Source: Haemophilus sputorum CCUG 13788
Lineage (GTDB): Bacteria > Pseudomonadota > Gammaproteobacteria > Enterobacterales > Pasteurellaceae
Length of the DNA stretch: 64,000 nt
Direction: 5' to 3'
NCBI RefSeq assembly: GCF_000238795.1
Contig: NZ_AFNK01000007.1
Span: forward strand, 185,327-249,326
Part shown: piece by piece, positions 43,308 through 54,566 of the stretch
How the letters are laid out: every line of letters begins with the position of its first letter
Numbering within the stretch: the stretch's first letter is position 1
Position numbers and translations under genes: made by a program
Notes under the pieces: model-generated
Told to the model about the DNA's origin: nothing
Seen by the model: the letters and a program-made list of their open reading frames with translations, nothing else
The model's database searches: none

Positions 43308-43991
43308 ATGGAATTAGTCTTTATTCGTCACGGTTTCAGTGAGTGGAATGCTAAAAATTTATTCACCGGTTGGCGCGATGTTAACTTAACCGAGCGTGGT
43401 GTAGAAGAAGCAAAATCTGCCGGCCAAAAATTAAAAGAAGCTGGTTATGAATTTGATATCGCTTTCACTTCTGTATTAACCCGTGCAATCAAAACTTGTA
43501 ATATCGTGCTTGAAGAATCTAACCAATTATGGATTCCACAAGTTAAAAACTGGCGTTTAAACGAACGTCACTACGGTGCGTTACAAGGTTTAGACAAAAA
43601 AGCAACTGCTGAGCAATATGGCGATGAACAAGTGCATATTTGGCGCCGTTCTTACGATATTTCTCCTCCAGATTTAGACCCACAAGATCCAAACTCTGCA
43701 CATAACGACCGCCGTTATGCACATCTTCCAAAAGACATCGTACCAAATGCTGAAAACTTAAAAATCACATTAGAGCGCGTATTGCCATTCTGGGAAGACC
43801 AAATCGCACCAGCATTATTATCTGGCGAACGTGTTTTAGTGGTCGCACACGGTAACTCATTACGTGCTTTAGCAAAACACATTATTGGTATTTCTGATGC
43901 AGAAATTATGGATTTTGAAATCCCAACTGGTCAGCCGCTTGTGTTAAAACTTGACGACAAATTAAACTTTGTTGAAAAATTTTACCTATAA
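43308..43991 (+). CDS. gpmA: 2,3-bisphosphoglycerate-dependent phosphoglycerate mutase
   Basis: Glycolytic enzyme that interconverts 3- and 2-phosphoglycerate. The phospho-accepting His8 is in R-H-G-F-S-E-W-N, the second His is in V-V-A-H-G-N-S-L (about 179-186), and E-R-H-Y-G-A-L-Q-G (about 85-93) supplies the acid. The 227-residue length is the dPGM form. AGGAG lies 7 bases before the ATG. The gene is single, with a strong terminator. An upstream TATAAA (about 43256) is a plausible -10. Confidence 0.97.
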   Translation: MELVFIRHGFSEWNAKNLFTGWRDVNLTERGVEEAKSAGQKLKEAGYEFDIAFTSVLTRAIKTCNIVLEESNQLWIPQVKNWRLNERHYGALQGLDKKATAEQYGDEQVHIWRRSYDISPPDLDPQDPNSAHNDRRYAHLPKDIVPNAENLKITLERVLPFWEDQIAPALLSGERVLVVAHGNSLRALAKHIIGISDAEIMDFEIPTGQPLVLKLDDKLNFVEKFYL

Positions 43992-44007
43992 GCTATAGCA
44001 ACTTTCT

Positions 44008-44034
44008 AACCCGGTTTTTACCGGGTTTTTTATT
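44008..44034 (+). terminator. Terminator after gpmA
   Basis: Stem AACCCGG/CCGGGTT with a T-rich loop and TTTTTT tail. Confidence 0.93.
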
Positions 44035-44133
44035 TGAAAAAAGCCCACTTTTTACTCTGATTTAAGCTATAATAATGATAATTCCGCACTGCAAGCGGTC
44101 ATCTTTTTCACACAATTTGCAAACGGAGGTTTT

Positions 44134-46329
44134 ATGGTTGCGATTCGTCATTCTCACGAACTAAATCCGGCTAATTTTGAATTAGCCAGCTGGAGTGCTT
44201 CGCTTGAAATGTCGCCAATTACCTTCGAACAACTTCAATCCGCTTGGCGCTATGCGCAAGAAAAACTTGATATCGAACAGTATGATTTAATGTGGGACGG
44301 TATTGAGATGGTAGAAATTTTGCATGGCTTGAATATGGATGATGATTCGCTTGTGGCCGCCATGCTTTTCCCATTGGTTAAAAATCACATTATTGATCTT
44401 GCCCAAGTCAAAGAAGATTTTAGCAACCAAGTTAAAAATTTAGTAAAAGGCGTGTTGGAGATGGATAACATCCGCCAACTTTCTGCTAATTCCGCATCAG
44501 ATCTTCAAATCGACAACATTCGCCGTATGCTGCTTGCGATGGTGGATGATTTCCGTTGTGTGGTCATTAAACTTGCCGAACGGATTAGCTATTTACGCAA
44601 CACCCATCGCTATACGGAAGAAAACTTAGTATTAGCCGCTAAAGAGTGTTCTCACGTCTATGCCCCACTAGCAAACCGTTTAGGCATCGGGCAGTTAAAA
44701 TGGGAATTAGAAGATTATTGCTTTCGCATCCTCCACCCTGCTGAATATCGTCAAATCGCTAAATTCGACTTAGCCGAACGCCGCCGTGATCGTGAAAAAT
44801 ATATTGCAAATTTCGTTAGCGATTTAACCGCTTGTTTGCATGAAGGGCTTGATGATGTAGAAGTTTATGGGCGCCCAAAACATATTTATAGTATCTGGAA
44901 AAAAATGCAGAAAAAACACCTGCGTTTCGACCAACTTTTCGATATTCGCGCTACCCGTGTATTAGTACCAACACTAGAAGATTGCTACACCGCATTAAGT
45001 TTAATTCATACGCACTATAAACACTTACCAGAACATTTTGACGATTACATTGCTCAACCTAAACCAAACGGTTATCAATCTATTCATACCGTTGTTTTAG
45101 GAGAAGGTGATAAACCAATCGAAGTACAAATTCGCACCCGAAAAATGCACCAAGATGCCGAACTTGGTGTAGCTGCGCACTGGAAATATAAAGAAGGCGC
45201 AAGTGTAGGTCGTTCTGGCTATGAAGAAAAAATTGTTTGGTTACGTAAACTCTTAGCGTGGCAAAATGATATTGCAGATTCGAGCGATATGGTCGATGAA
45301 ATGCGTTCACAAGTCTTTGATGATCGTGTTTATGTCTTTACGCCAAAAGGTGAGGTTGTTGATCTTCCGAAAAATGCGACTCCGCTAGATTTCGCTTATG
45401 CCATTCACAGCGAAATTGGCCATCGTTGTATTGGTGCAAAAGTCGCTGGAAAAATCGTCCCATTCTCTTATCAATTACAAATGGGCGATCAGGTTGAAAT
45501 TATTACCCAAAAACAACCTAACCCAAGTCGAGACTGGTTAAATCCAAATACAAGCTTTGTTAACACGGCTAAAGCTCGCTCAAAAATTATCGCTTGGTTT
45601 AAAAAATTAGATCGGGATAAAAATATTCCAATTGGCCGCGAAGCATTAGAAGCCGAGATGGCAAAATGGGGCTTCAGTCAAAAACAAATCGAGCAATATG
45701 CGCTGCCTCGCTATAACTTAAAACAAATTGATGACCTCTATGCAGGCATTGGTGGTGGTGATATTAAATTGCACCAGCTAAGCCATTATCTGCAAAGTAA
45801 ATTGATTAAACCAACCGCTGAACAAGCAGATGAAGCGGTTTTAAAACAGCTGAACAAACATCAAAATCAAAAAGCGAAAAACGGGCAAATCATTATCGAT
45901 GGAGTTGGAAATTTAATGCACTCTATCGCCCGTTGTTGCCAACCGATTCCAGGTGATCCTATTGTCGGCTACATTACTCAAGGACGGGGAATTTCAATTC
46001 ATAAATCCGATTGTGAACAATTGTTTGAACTGCAAAGCAGCAATCCGGAACGAGTGGTTGGCGCACAATGGGGAAGTAATTATACGCAAGGGTTAAGCCT
46101 CAGTGTTCGCGTCATTGCGAATGATAGAAATGGTTTATTACGCGATGTTAGTGCTGTTATGGCAAATGAAAAAGTCAATGTGCTTGCGGTTTCTAGCCGT
46201 TCAGATACCAAACGTGGCATTGCGACTATTGATATGGAAATCGAACTCAATAACGTGGATATGCTACAAAAAATCTTAACCCGCTTGGCTCAATTAGATG
46301 ATGTAATTGAGGCTAAACGCGCAAACTAA
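44134..46329 (+). CDS. relA: GTP pyrophosphokinase RelA
   Basis: Ribosome-associated synthetase of (p)ppGpp, activated by uncharged tRNA. In 731 residues: a degenerate hydrolase domain (about 30-190) where the H-D-x-x-E-D motif is replaced by L-F-P-L-V, so it is RelA and not SpoT; the synthetase domain (about 235-350, with Y-G-R-P-K-H-I-Y-S-I-W and P-N-G-Y-Q-S-I-H); a TGS domain (about 405-465, V-F-T-P-K-G-E-V); a Cys-containing zinc-finger-like region (R-C-C-Q-P); and a C-terminal ACT. GGAGG precedes the ATG. Only 12 bp separate it from dxr. TATAAT at 44068-44073 is a possible -10. Confidence 0.96.
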   Translation: MVAIRHSHELNPANFELASWSASLEMSPITFEQLQSAWRYAQEKLDIEQYDLMWDGIEMVEILHGLNMDDDSLVAAMLFPLVKNHIIDLAQVKEDFSNQVKNLVKGVLEMDNIRQLSANSASDLQIDNIRRMLLAMVDDFRCVVIKLAERISYLRNTHRYTEENLVLAAKECSHVYAPLANRLGIGQLKWELEDYCFRILHPAEYRQIAKFDLAERRRDREKYIANFVSDLTACLHEGLDDVEVYGRPKHIYSIWKKMQKKHLRFDQLFDIRATRVLVPTLEDCYTALSLIHTHYKHLPEHFDDYIAQPKPNGYQSIHTVVLGEGDKPIEVQIRTRKMHQDAELGVAAHWKYKEGASVGRSGYEEKIVWLRKLLAWQNDIADSSDMVDEMRSQVFDDRVYVFTPKGEVVDLPKNATPLDFAYAIHSEIGHRCIGAKVAGKIVPFSYQLQMGDQVEIITQKQPNPSRDWLNPNTSFVNTAKARSKIIAWFKKLDRDKNIPIGREALEAEMAKWGFSQKQIEQYALPRYNLKQIDDLYAGIGGGDIKLHQLSHYLQSKLIKPTAEQADEAVLKQLNKHQNQKAKNGQIIIDGVGNLMHSIARCCQPIPGDPIVGYITQGRGISIHKSDCEQLFELQSSNPERVVGAQWGSNYTQGLSLSVRVIANDRNGLLRDVSAVMANEKVNVLAVSSRSDTKRGIATIDMEIELNNVDMLQKILTRLAQLDDVIEAKRAN

Positions 46330-46341
46330 TAAGGAATAAAA

Positions 46342-47532
46342 ATGAAAAAAATTGTCATCTTAGGCTCAACCGGTTCCATTGGAAAAAGCACACTTGCTGT
46401 GATTGAACAAAACAAAGCCGATTATGAAATTTTTGCGTTAGTTGGCGGAAAAAATGTGGAAGAAATGGCTGCGCAATGTTTGCTTTTTCAACCTAAATTT
46501 GCCGCATTAGATGATGAGTCCGCTGCCGCTGCGCTAAAAGTACAATTAGCCTCTTTTAACATCAAAACAGAAATTGTTGCCGGCAAACAAGCTATTTGCG
46601 ATTTAAGTGCACATCCTGAAGTGGATATGGTAATGGCCGCTATTGTTGGCGCTGCAGGTTTACTGCCGACCCTCTCAGCGGTAAAAGCAGGAAAAAAAGT
46701 ATTACTGGCCAATAAAGAATCGTTAGTAACATGCGGTCAGCTTTTTATTGATGAAGCGAAAAAATCTGGCGCACAAATTTTGCCTGTCGATAGTGAACAT
46801 AACGCCATATTCCAATCACTCCCTGTGGAAGCGCAAAATAAAGTTGGTTTTTGCCCGCTTGCAGAACTCGGTGTCAGCAAAATTATCCTAACTGGTTCTG
46901 GTGGGCCATTCCGAACCAAACCTTTAGATGAATTTTCGGCAATTACACCTGCTCAAGCTATTGCGCACCCTAACTGGTCAATGGGTAAAAAAATCTCCGT
47001 AGATAGTGCGACCATGATGAATAAAGGTTTGGAATATATTGAAGCACGTTGGTTATTTAATGCATCAGCTGATGAGATGGAAATTATTATTCACCCACAA
47101 TCGATCATTCATTCAATGGTGCGATATATTGATGGTTCCGTAATCGCACAAATGGGTAATCCAGATATGTGTACACCAATCGCGCACAGCATGGCTTATC
47201 CAAATCGTATCAACGCAGGTGTGGCGCCATTAGATTTCTTTAAACTCAAAGAACTCACTTTTATCGAACCTGATTTCGCCCGCTACCCTAATTTAAAATT
47301 AGCGATCGATGCTTTTGCTGCCGGACAATATGCAACCACCGCAATGAATGCAGCAAATGAAATCGCAGTTGAAGCTTTCTTAAATGAGCAAATCCGCTTT
47401 ACTGATATTGCACAAGTTAACCGCCAAGTGGTAGAAAACATTGCGCCGATTCAAATTCGCCAAATCGAAGATGTATTGCATATTGATACATTAGCAAGAG
47501 AATTAGCTCAACAAGCGGTCATCAATCTATAA
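46342..47532 (+). CDS. dxr: 1-deoxy-D-xylulose 5-phosphate reductoisomerase
   Basis: Second step of the MEP pathway, converting DXP to methylerythritol phosphate with NADPH. The N-terminal nucleotide loop is G-S-T-G-S-I-G-K-S (8-16). Metal ligands are in P-V-D-S-E-H (about 149-154) and in Y-I-E-A-R-W with N-K-G-L-E-Y (about 227-237). The flexible lid contains a Trp in P-N-W-S-M-G-K. The length is 396 residues. AAGGAA precedes the start, 12 bp after relA, so the two are probably cotranscribed. The 3' end carries an uptake signal (about 47512). Confidence 0.97.
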   Translation: MKKIVILGSTGSIGKSTLAVIEQNKADYEIFALVGGKNVEEMAAQCLLFQPKFAALDDESAAAALKVQLASFNIKTEIVAGKQAICDLSAHPEVDMVMAAIVGAAGLLPTLSAVKAGKKVLLANKESLVTCGQLFIDEAKKSGAQILPVDSEHNAIFQSLPVEAQNKVGFCPLAELGVSKIILTGSGGPFRTKPLDEFSAITPAQAIAHPNWSMGKKISVDSATMMNKGLEYIEARWLFNASADEMEIIIHPQSIIHSMVRYIDGSVIAQMGNPDMCTPIAHSMAYPNRINAGVAPLDFFKLKELTFIEPDFARYPNLKLAIDAFAAGQYATTAMNAANEIAVEAFLNEQIRFTDIAQVNRQVVENIAPIQIRQIEDVLHIDTLARELAQQAVINL

Positions 47533-47609
47533 TTTTTTACAAATTTTATGGAAAATAGAAAACCCCGATATTTTCAAATATCGGGGTTTCTTTTAAAGGA
47601 ATGGGGAAA

Positions 47610-49277
<1,668 letters not shown>

Positions 49278-49355
49278 TTAGCCCACCAGTAAATGATATA
49301 TTTATTATTTTAAATATCAGAGCAAGCAATAAAGCTCACTCTACGACTAATAAAA

Positions 49356-49646
49356 TTATTCTACGATAGCTAAGATATCGTTTTCAGAAAGAATCAATAA
49401 CTCTTCGCCATCAATTTTTTCTGATTTTACGCTATAGCCTTCATTAAAAATGACAACATCACCGACTTTTACTGCTAATGGTTGCACATTGCCATTTTCT
49501 AAAATACGCCCTGTACCCACAGCAACGACTTGGCCACGGGTTGATTTGGTTGCCGCTGAACCCGTTAATACGATACCACCAGCAGATTTAGTTTCTACTT
49601 CTTCACGTTTTAAAATCACTTTATCGTGTAATGGACGAAGACTCAT
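49356..49646 (-). CDS. groS: 10-kDa co-chaperonin GroES
   Basis: Heptameric lid of GroEL. The 96-residue form begins [10 protein letters not shown] at ATG 49646, with AAGGAA upstream; a longer frame adds 20 non-conserved residues. The mobile loop (about 16-32, [10 protein letters not shown]) is intact. It is first in the groS-groL operon and is preceded by a sigma-32 promoter. Confidence 0.98.
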   Translation of the reverse strand: MSLRPLHDKVILKREEVETKSAGGIVLTGSAATKSTRGQVVAVGTGRILENGNVQPLAVKVGDVVIFNEGYSVKSEKIDGEELLILSENDILAIVE

Positions 49647-49707
49647 TGTGTATTTTCCTTCTTGTAAAAATGAATAATGATTCATGCAACATGCATAACG
49701 CTCCATA

Positions 49708-49735
49708 ATATAGAGCCTTATTTTTTGATTTCAAG
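49708..49735 (-). promoter_or_regulatory. Sigma-32 heat-shock promoter of groS-groL
   Basis: CTTGAAA (49735-49729), an exact -35 consensus, is followed after 13 bp by CTCTATAT (49715-49708), close to CCCCATNT. The -35 begins four bases after the uptake-signal terminator. Confidence 0.85.
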
Positions 49736-49738
49736 AAA

Positions 49739-49780
49739 AAGCGGTGAGATTTGTAAAACTTTTTACAAATCTCACCGCTT
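49739..49780. terminator. Perfect 20-bp uptake-signal dyad between mutT and groS
   Basis: AAGCGGTGAGATTTGTAAAA and its exact complement flank a 2-base loop, with a T-run on the minus strand. It terminates mutT just before the groE promoter and is made of two opposed uptake-signal variants (GGTGA in place of GGTCA). Confidence 0.9.
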
Positions 49781-49785
49781 GTTGC

Positions 49786-50184
49786 TTAAATTTCAGACTT
49801 TAATCGCCTAATCAATTGAGCATTAGCAGGCGGAAACTGGCCTTCATCTAGCTCTGATTGTGCATACCAATCCCCCTCTTGCCCTTCTCGCCCATAAGGC
49901 TCATTTACCCACTCTTCAACGAGATAGAAGAAAAACTCAATAATTTTGGTGGGATATTCAAAATGAAAATGTTCATAAGGAAAAGCGCTGAGTACTTGAA
50001 TCCCAATTTCTTCTTCTAACTCTCTTGCTAGTGCCTCTTCAGGTGTTTCACCTGGATCAACCTTGCCACCGGGGAATTCTAATGCCTGCGCAAAATCTTG
50101 CCCCTCTAAACGATGAGTAAGATAAACTTGTCCAAATTCATTGCGGATAATCCCAGCAGAGACTTGTACTACGGGCTTATTCAT
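49786..50184 (-). CDS. mutT: 8-oxo-dGTP diphosphatase MutT
   Basis: Nudix hydrolase that removes 8-oxo-dGTP from the nucleotide pool. The Nudix box G-G-K-V-D-P-G-E-T-P-E-E-A, followed by R-E-L-E-E-E-I-G (about 39-61), is complete. The length is 132 residues. It lies after secA in the order secM-secA-mutT seen throughout the gammaproteobacteria, but a strong dyad (50205-50249) separates it from secA. Confidence 0.96.
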   Translation of the reverse strand: MNKPVVQVSAGIIRNEFGQVYLTHRLEGQDFAQALEFPGGKVDPGETPEEALARELEEEIGIQVLSAFPYEHFHFEYPTKIIEFFFYLVEEWVNEPYGREGQEGDWYAQSELDEGQFPPANAQLIRRLKSEI

Positions 50185-50204
50185 AAATCTTCCTTAAATA
50201 GTAA

Positions 50205-50249
50205 CAAGCGGTCAAATTTCGCAAAATTTTGCAAAAATTTGACCGCTTG
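50205..50249. terminator. Uptake-signal dyad between secA and mutT
   Basis: CAAGCGGTCAAATTT pairs with AAATTTGACCGCTTG (15 bp, perfect) around an AT-rich core. Probably attenuates or ends the secA transcript before mutT. Confidence 0.82.
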
Positions 50250-50256
50250 AAGTTAA

Positions 50257-52989
50257 TTATGCATAGCGAGCCTTGCTGCCATGACAATGTTTGTATTTTT
50301 TGCCTGAACCACAAGGACAAGGGTCATTTCGACTAATATTTAAATCAGCTAATTCTTCATCACTTAATGGTTCGCCATCAGTTTGTTCCGCTGCAACATC
50401 AGATTGAACATTTGCATTTGCTTCAGCCGCTGCTTCTGCTTGCGCTAAAGCCTCAGCATATTGACGACGTTCTGCTTCTACTTCTTCTTGGCTACGCACT
50501 TGAATACGGCTTAATACACTAATCACGTTAGTTTTTAATACATCAAGCATATGGGTAAACATGGCGAAAGATTCTTTCTTATACTCGTTTTTCGGATCTT
50601 TTTGTCCATAACTGCGTAAGTGAATCCCTTTGCGTAAATAATCCATTGCAGATAAATGCTCTTTCCAAAGCTCATCTAATGTTTGTAACACGATGCCTTT
50701 TTCAAAATTGCGTAAGGTTTCTGCCCCTACAATTTCTTCTTTTGCTTTATAAGCCTCTTTTGCAATGTTTAAGATACGTTCGCGTAAAGTTTCTTCGTGT
50801 AAATCTTTTTCGGTTTCTAACCATTCTTTAATAGGAAGCTTCATGCCAAATTCACGATCTAAGCGTACCTCTAGCCCTTCAACATCCCACATTTCTTCAA
50901 TCGATTGTGGTGGGATATATTGATCGATAACCGAATTAAACACATCTTCTCGAATAGTTTCGATCATTGAAGAAATATCATCAGCTTCTAATAAATGATT
51001 ACGTTGTTCGTAAATGACTTTACGTTGTTCATTCGCAACATCATCATATTGTAAGAGATTTTTACGACCATCAAAGTTATGTGCTTCTACTTTCGCTTGT
51101 GCTGAAGCAATCACTTTAGTCAGTAATTTTGACTCCATCGCCTCGCCTTCTTCAGTAAAGGCTTTGCGCATCATATTCAGTTTGCCTTCATTGAGGTAAA
51201 TACGCATTAGCGCATCATCTAATGAAAGATAGAAACGAGAAGAACCTGGGTCACCTTGACGGCCTGAACGACCACGTAACTGGTTGTCAATTCGGCGAGA
51301 TTCATGGCGTTCCGTACCAATAATATGTAAACCGCCAGCCGCCATCACGATATCGTAACGCGCTTTCCAAGCGGCTTTAATCGCTTCAATTTGCTCTTCG
51401 GTCGGATTTTCTAATTTTGCTACTTCAGCTTTCCAGTTACCGCCTAAAACAATATCGGTACCACGACCAGCCATATTAGTTGCAATAGTCACTGCACCCG
51501 GTAAACCAGCATCAGCAATAATTTCCGCCTCTTGGGCATGGAATTTTGCATTTAATACATTGTGAGCAATGCCAGCTTTTGTTAAAGCTTCCGATAATAA
51601 TTCAGATTTTTCAACCGACGCAGTGCCGACTAAAACGGGTTGATTACGCGCGATACAATCCTGAATATCTTTAATCACAGCAGCAAATTTTTCGCCTTCG
51701 CTCTTAAACATTAAGTCGGTATGGTCTTTACGTAAAACAGGTTTATTGGTTGGGATTACAACAGTGTTTAAACCATAAATTTGTTGGAATTCAAACGCTT
51801 CAGTATCCGCAGTACCTGTCATACCCGCTAATTTTTCATATAAACGGAAATAGTTTTGGTAAGTAATAGAGGCAACAGTTTGGTTTTCCCCTTGAATATT
51901 CACACCTTCTTTTGCTTCAATCGCTTGGTGTAAACCTTCCGACCAACGGCGGCCAGCCATCGTACGACCAGTATGCTCATCAATGATTACAATTTCGCCA
52001 TTTTGTACGATGTAATCTACGTTGACTTCAAACAGTTTATGCGCACGTAATGCCGCATAAACATGGTGTAATAATGCAATACGGCTAGCTTGATATAAGC
52101 TTTCGCCTTCTTGCATTAAGCCCATTTGAATAAGTAACTCTTCAACCTTAATCATGCCACGCTCAGTTAAGTGCGCTTGTTTGTTTTTAAGATCTAAAGT
52201 GTAATCGCCTTCACCAGTATATTCTTCTGAATCTTCTTTTTCTTGGAAGGTTAATTGCGGAATAATTTTATCTACCGCTTGATAAATTTCTGAAGAATCT
52301 TCCGCAGGGCCTGAAATAATTAATGGCGTACGCGCCTCGTCGATTAAGATTGAGTCCACCTCATCGACTAATGCGTAATGTAACTCACGTTGGAAACGCT
52401 CGTTTTTATCATGTGCTAAGTTATCGCGTAAGTAGTCAAAACCTAACTCGCTATTGGTTGAATAGGTAATATCTGCTGCATATGCTAAACGTTTTTCAGC
52501 AGGAGACATTCCAGGTACGTTCACTCCAACACTTAAACCTAAGAATTCAAATAAAGGACGGTTGGTTTCCGCATCACGGCGCGCAAGGTAATCATTGACG
52601 GTAACAACGTGAACGCCTTTGCCTGTTAACGCATTTAAGTAACACGGCAATGTTGCAGTTAAGGTTTTACCTTCACCAGTACGCATTTCAGCGATATTAC
52701 GGTCGGTTAATACCATACCGCCAATTAGCTGAACATCAAAAGGACGCATACCTAATATACGGCGACTTGCCTCACGCACCGTAGCAAAAGCTTCTGGTAA
52801 TACTGCACTTAATGCTTCGCCATTCGCTAAGCGTTGTCTAAATTCTTCTGTTTTGCCTTGTAATTCAGCATCTGAAAGTTGTTCGAAACTCGGTTCTAAT
52901 TTATTGATTTTGGCGACCACTTTACGTAAACGTTTTAAAGTACGATCGTTACTTGAACCAAAAATCGAGGTAAATAATTTTGAAAGCAT
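50257..52989 (-). CDS. secA: Preprotein translocase ATPase SecA
   Basis: Motor of the Sec translocon. In 910 residues: the DEAD motor with R-T-G-E-G-K-T (about 103-109) and V-D-E-V-D-S, the preprotein cross-linking insert, the second motor [11 protein letters not shown] (about 573-583), the helical scaffold, and the C-terminal zinc motif [19 protein letters not shown] lies 5 bases before the ATG. It is preceded by secM, whose stalling should govern its translation. Confidence 0.99.
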   Translation of the reverse strand: MLSKLFTSIFGSSNDRTLKRLRKVVAKINKLEPSFEQLSDAELQGKTEEFRQRLANGEALSAVLPEAFATVREASRRILGMRPFDVQLIGGMVLTDRNIAEMRTGEGKTLTATLPCYLNALTGKGVHVVTVNDYLARRDAETNRPLFEFLGLSVGVNVPGMSPAEKRLAYAADITYSTNSELGFDYLRDNLAHDKNERFQRELHYALVDEVDSILIDEARTPLIISGPAEDSSEIYQAVDKIIPQLTFQEKEDSEEYTGEGDYTLDLKNKQAHLTERGMIKVEELLIQMGLMQEGESLYQASRIALLHHVYAALRAHKLFEVNVDYIVQNGEIVIIDEHTGRTMAGRRWSEGLHQAIEAKEGVNIQGENQTVASITYQNYFRLYEKLAGMTGTADTEAFEFQQIYGLNTVVIPTNKPVLRKDHTDLMFKSEGEKFAAVIKDIQDCIARNQPVLVGTASVEKSELLSEALTKAGIAHNVLNAKFHAQEAEIIADAGLPGAVTIATNMAGRGTDIVLGGNWKAEVAKLENPTEEQIEAIKAAWKARYDIVMAAGGLHIIGTERHESRRIDNQLRGRSGRQGDPGSSRFYLSLDDALMRIYLNEGKLNMMRKAFTEEGEAMESKLLTKVIASAQAKVEAHNFDGRKNLLQYDDVANEQRKVIYEQRNHLLEADDISSMIETIREDVFNSVIDQYIPPQSIEEMWDVEGLEVRLDREFGMKLPIKEWLETEKDLHEETLRERILNIAKEAYKAKEEIVGAETLRNFEKGIVLQTLDELWKEHLSAMDYLRKGIHLRSYGQKDPKNEYKKESFAMFTHMLDVLKTNVISVLSRIQVRSQEEVEAERRQYAEALAQAEAAAEANANVQSDVAAEQTDGEPLSDEELADLNISRNDPCPCGSGKKYKHCHGSKARYA

Positions 52990-53076
52990 AAAATTTCCTT
53001 AAATAAAATTGTTGATGAATAATTCAATCACGCCTCAAAAATGAAGCGAATAAAGTCAATTTAATTAAGAAAATTG
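52990..53076 (-). promoter_or_regulatory. secM-secA intergenic switch: anti-SD over the secM stop codon
   Basis: The minus strand reads ...CAATTTTCTTAA at the secM end and TTTAAGGAAATTTTATG at the secA start. TTTCTT (53073-53068) overlaps the last secM codons and can pair with AAGGAAA (53000-52994), hiding the secA ribosome site. A ribosome stalled on the arrest codons just upstream would hold this strand open. The pairing is seen by eye; no energy was computed. Confidence 0.65.
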
Positions 53077-53379
53077 AGGACCTGCGCGGATAGGATGGGC
53101 ATCATTACCATCAAATTGGTAGGAAAATGCAAAAATTTCTGCAAAAACAACCGCTTGTTGCGGCTCGGCTATTTCTAAGGTTGTACGCTCTGCTAAGAAT
53201 GCCGACTTGGTTTCTTGAATAATCTCTTTAACTTCATCATAATTGAGATGTTGGCTAATTGCCGTACGTTCATTTTCAACATGACTCACCTGAATGCTAG
53301 GTAGGCTGAAAATCGCTAAAATTCCTAATAGGAATTGCGATAAAAAAGGTGCCTTTTGAAATTGTTGAAATAAACTCAT
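53065..53379 (-). CDS. secM: SecM, secretion monitor with arrest peptide
   Basis: Short exported leader protein that stalls its own ribosome unless pulled by the Sec machinery, so raising secA translation when export is slow. From ATG 53379 it has 104 residues: a hydrophobic signal segment (about 12-30, L-L-G-I-L-A-I-F-S-L-P), a helical acidic middle, and the C-terminal N-D-A-H-P-I-R-A-G-P-Q-F-S. The R-A-G-P stalling core of E. coli is kept, but W-I is missing and H-P-I-R takes its place, as in Mannheimia-type SecM. It lies directly before secA. The start has a weak ribosome site. Confidence 0.92.
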   Translation of the reverse strand: MSLFQQFQKAPFLSQFLLGILAIFSLPSIQVSHVENERTAISQHLNYDEVKEIIQETKSAFLAERTTLEIAEPQQAVVFAEIFAFSYQFDGNDAHPIRAGPQFS

Positions 53380-53483
53380 CTTGTCTGTTTTTATGAAAAA
53401 ATTGCGCCAATTATACGTTAAATTCAGGCTAATAGCCAAAATATTAAGGTCAAACAGCGTAAAATCAAGTAATGAAGGATAAA

Positions 53484-53798
53484 ATGCTTAAAAATACATC
53501 AATAAAAAATATCACTGAGATTTTACAGAACTCAAGTTTAAGCCGAATTGTCCAACGGGCAAACACATTAAATGATCTGAATCAAAAAATTAAAACTTTA
53601 TTGCCAGAAAAATACCGTGGGCTTTACCGAGTGGCAAATTTAGTTGATAATCAACTCGTTATGGAGGTAAGAAGTGCAACGGTGCGCCAAGGAATGTTGT
53701 TAGAATATACCACTTTACTTTGTGCAATCCAGCGTGATTTCCCGCAAGTTCAAACGATTCAGATTAACTTGAACCCGAATTTTAGTCATACGATATAG
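53484..53798 (+). CDS. dciA: DciA-family (DUF721) replicative helicase loading protein
   Basis: Homologue of DciA, the protein that loads DnaB at replication forks in the many bacteria without DnaC. The 104-residue domain has S-L-S-R-I-V-Q-R-A (about 19-27), L-L-P-E-K-Y-R-G-L-Y-R-V-A-N-L-V, and V-R-S-A-T-V-R-Q (about 64-71). ATG 53484 has AAGGA before it; the ATG 4 codons earlier overlaps that site. It is divergent from secM, and the next gene follows in the same direction 8 bp later. Confidence 0.87.
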   Translation: MLKNTSIKNITEILQNSSLSRIVQRANTLNDLNQKIKTLLPEKYRGLYRVANLVDNQLVMEVRSATVRQGMLLEYTTLLCAIQRDFPQVQTIQINLNPNFSHTI

Positions 53799-53806
53799 AG
53801 GAAAAG

Positions 53807-54184
53807 ATGATGAAAAAATTAACTGTAATTGGTTTTTCCGCCCTTTTAGGCGCATGTTCATTATTACCACAAAAAAATGTAGCTGGTACTTATCAAGGTG
53901 ACTTACCTTGTGCTGATTGTGAAAAAATTCAAGCTGAGTTAATCTTAAATGCAGATAGCACTTATCAGTACAACACGGTTTATTTCAAAAAAGGGAAACA
54001 ATATCCTTTCCAAGATAAAGGCAAATTCGTTCGTGATGCCAATAAACCAAACATTATCCGTTTAGATGAAAAATCTGGCAATCTCACATTCCAAATCAAT
54101 GAAAATGATGCCGAAATTTGTGGTATCGATGGTCAAGTGGTTAAAAATAGCAACCACAATTACAAGTTAACGAAAACCAAATAA
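53807..54184 (+). CDS. NlpE-type copper-resistance-related lipoprotein
   Basis: Outer-membrane lipoprotein of the NlpE N-terminal family. The lipobox L-L-G-A-C puts the lipidated Cys at about 17. The mature part has G-T-Y-Q-G-D-L-P-C-A-D-C (about 27-38) with the family C-x-x-C, and a small beta-barrel. The length of 125 residues lacks the C-terminal OB domain of E. coli NlpE, so only the sensing half is present. GAGGAAA precedes two successive ATGs (53807 or 53810). Confidence 0.9.
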   Translation: MMKKLTVIGFSALLGACSLLPQKNVAGTYQGDLPCADCEKIQAELILNADSTYQYNTVYFKKGKQYPFQDKGKFVRDANKPNIIRLDEKSGNLTFQINENDAEICGIDGQVVKNSNHNYKLTKTK

Positions 54185-54193
54185 TCTTTTCTG

Positions 54194-54216
54194 CCCCTTC
54201 TTTGAAGGGGTTTTTA
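54194..54216. terminator. Terminator after the NlpE-like gene
   Basis: CCCCTTC/GAAGGGG with a TTT loop and TTTTT tail; it overlaps the last codon of the convergent DUF1294 gene. Confidence 0.88.
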
Positions 54217-54489
54217 TTTGAATAACCAATACCCACCTAAAGGCAATACAATAAGCCACAATAAAGCGCTCACAACCACCGCCACATGAAATTGCCAATG
54301 TTTTGTTTTATGTCGGCAATACTTCATTCCTAAATAGATGCCGATAAATCCACCAACAAAACAGAAAAATAATAAAGACGATTCCGATGTGCGCCATTCG
54401 CCGTTAATGGATTTGCGCTTATCATCATACATCGCATACCAACTGAGCAAATTGAGTAACAATAAATAACCTAAAATAAATAATTTCAT
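54214..54489 (-). CDS. DUF1294 small membrane protein
   Basis: Protein of 91 residues and unknown function with three to four hydrophobic helices. The motif Y-A-M-Y-D-D-K-R-K-S (about 18-27) and E-S-S-L-L near 36 followed by G-G-F-I-G-I-Y-L-G-M-K-Y-C-R-H-K-T (about 46-62) are hallmarks of DUF1294. In some bacteria the domain is fused to a cold-shock domain; here it stands alone. Confidence 0.88.
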   Translation of the reverse strand: MKLFILGYLLLLNLLSWYAMYDDKRKSINGEWRTSESSLLFFCFVGGFIGIYLGMKYCRHKTKHWQFHVAVVVSALLWLIVLPLGGYWLFK

Positions 54490-54503
54490 TTGGTAAATGC
54501 TAA

Positions 54504-54540
54504 ATAAAAAAAGACCGCTTGTAGGCTACCACAAGCGGTC
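54504..54540 (-). terminator. Uptake-signal terminator after purM
   Basis: GACCGCTTGT and ACAAGCGGTC (54513-54540) form a perfect 10-bp stem with an 8-base loop, and a run of T follows on the minus strand. Confidence 0.9.
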
Positions 54541-54566
54541 ATATTTAGACAAATTTTTACCAAGGT

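Noticed and set aside
44068..44085. TAATGATAAT upstream of relA as a Fur box
   Set aside because: AT-rich context and overlap with a likely -10; match limited to ten bases.
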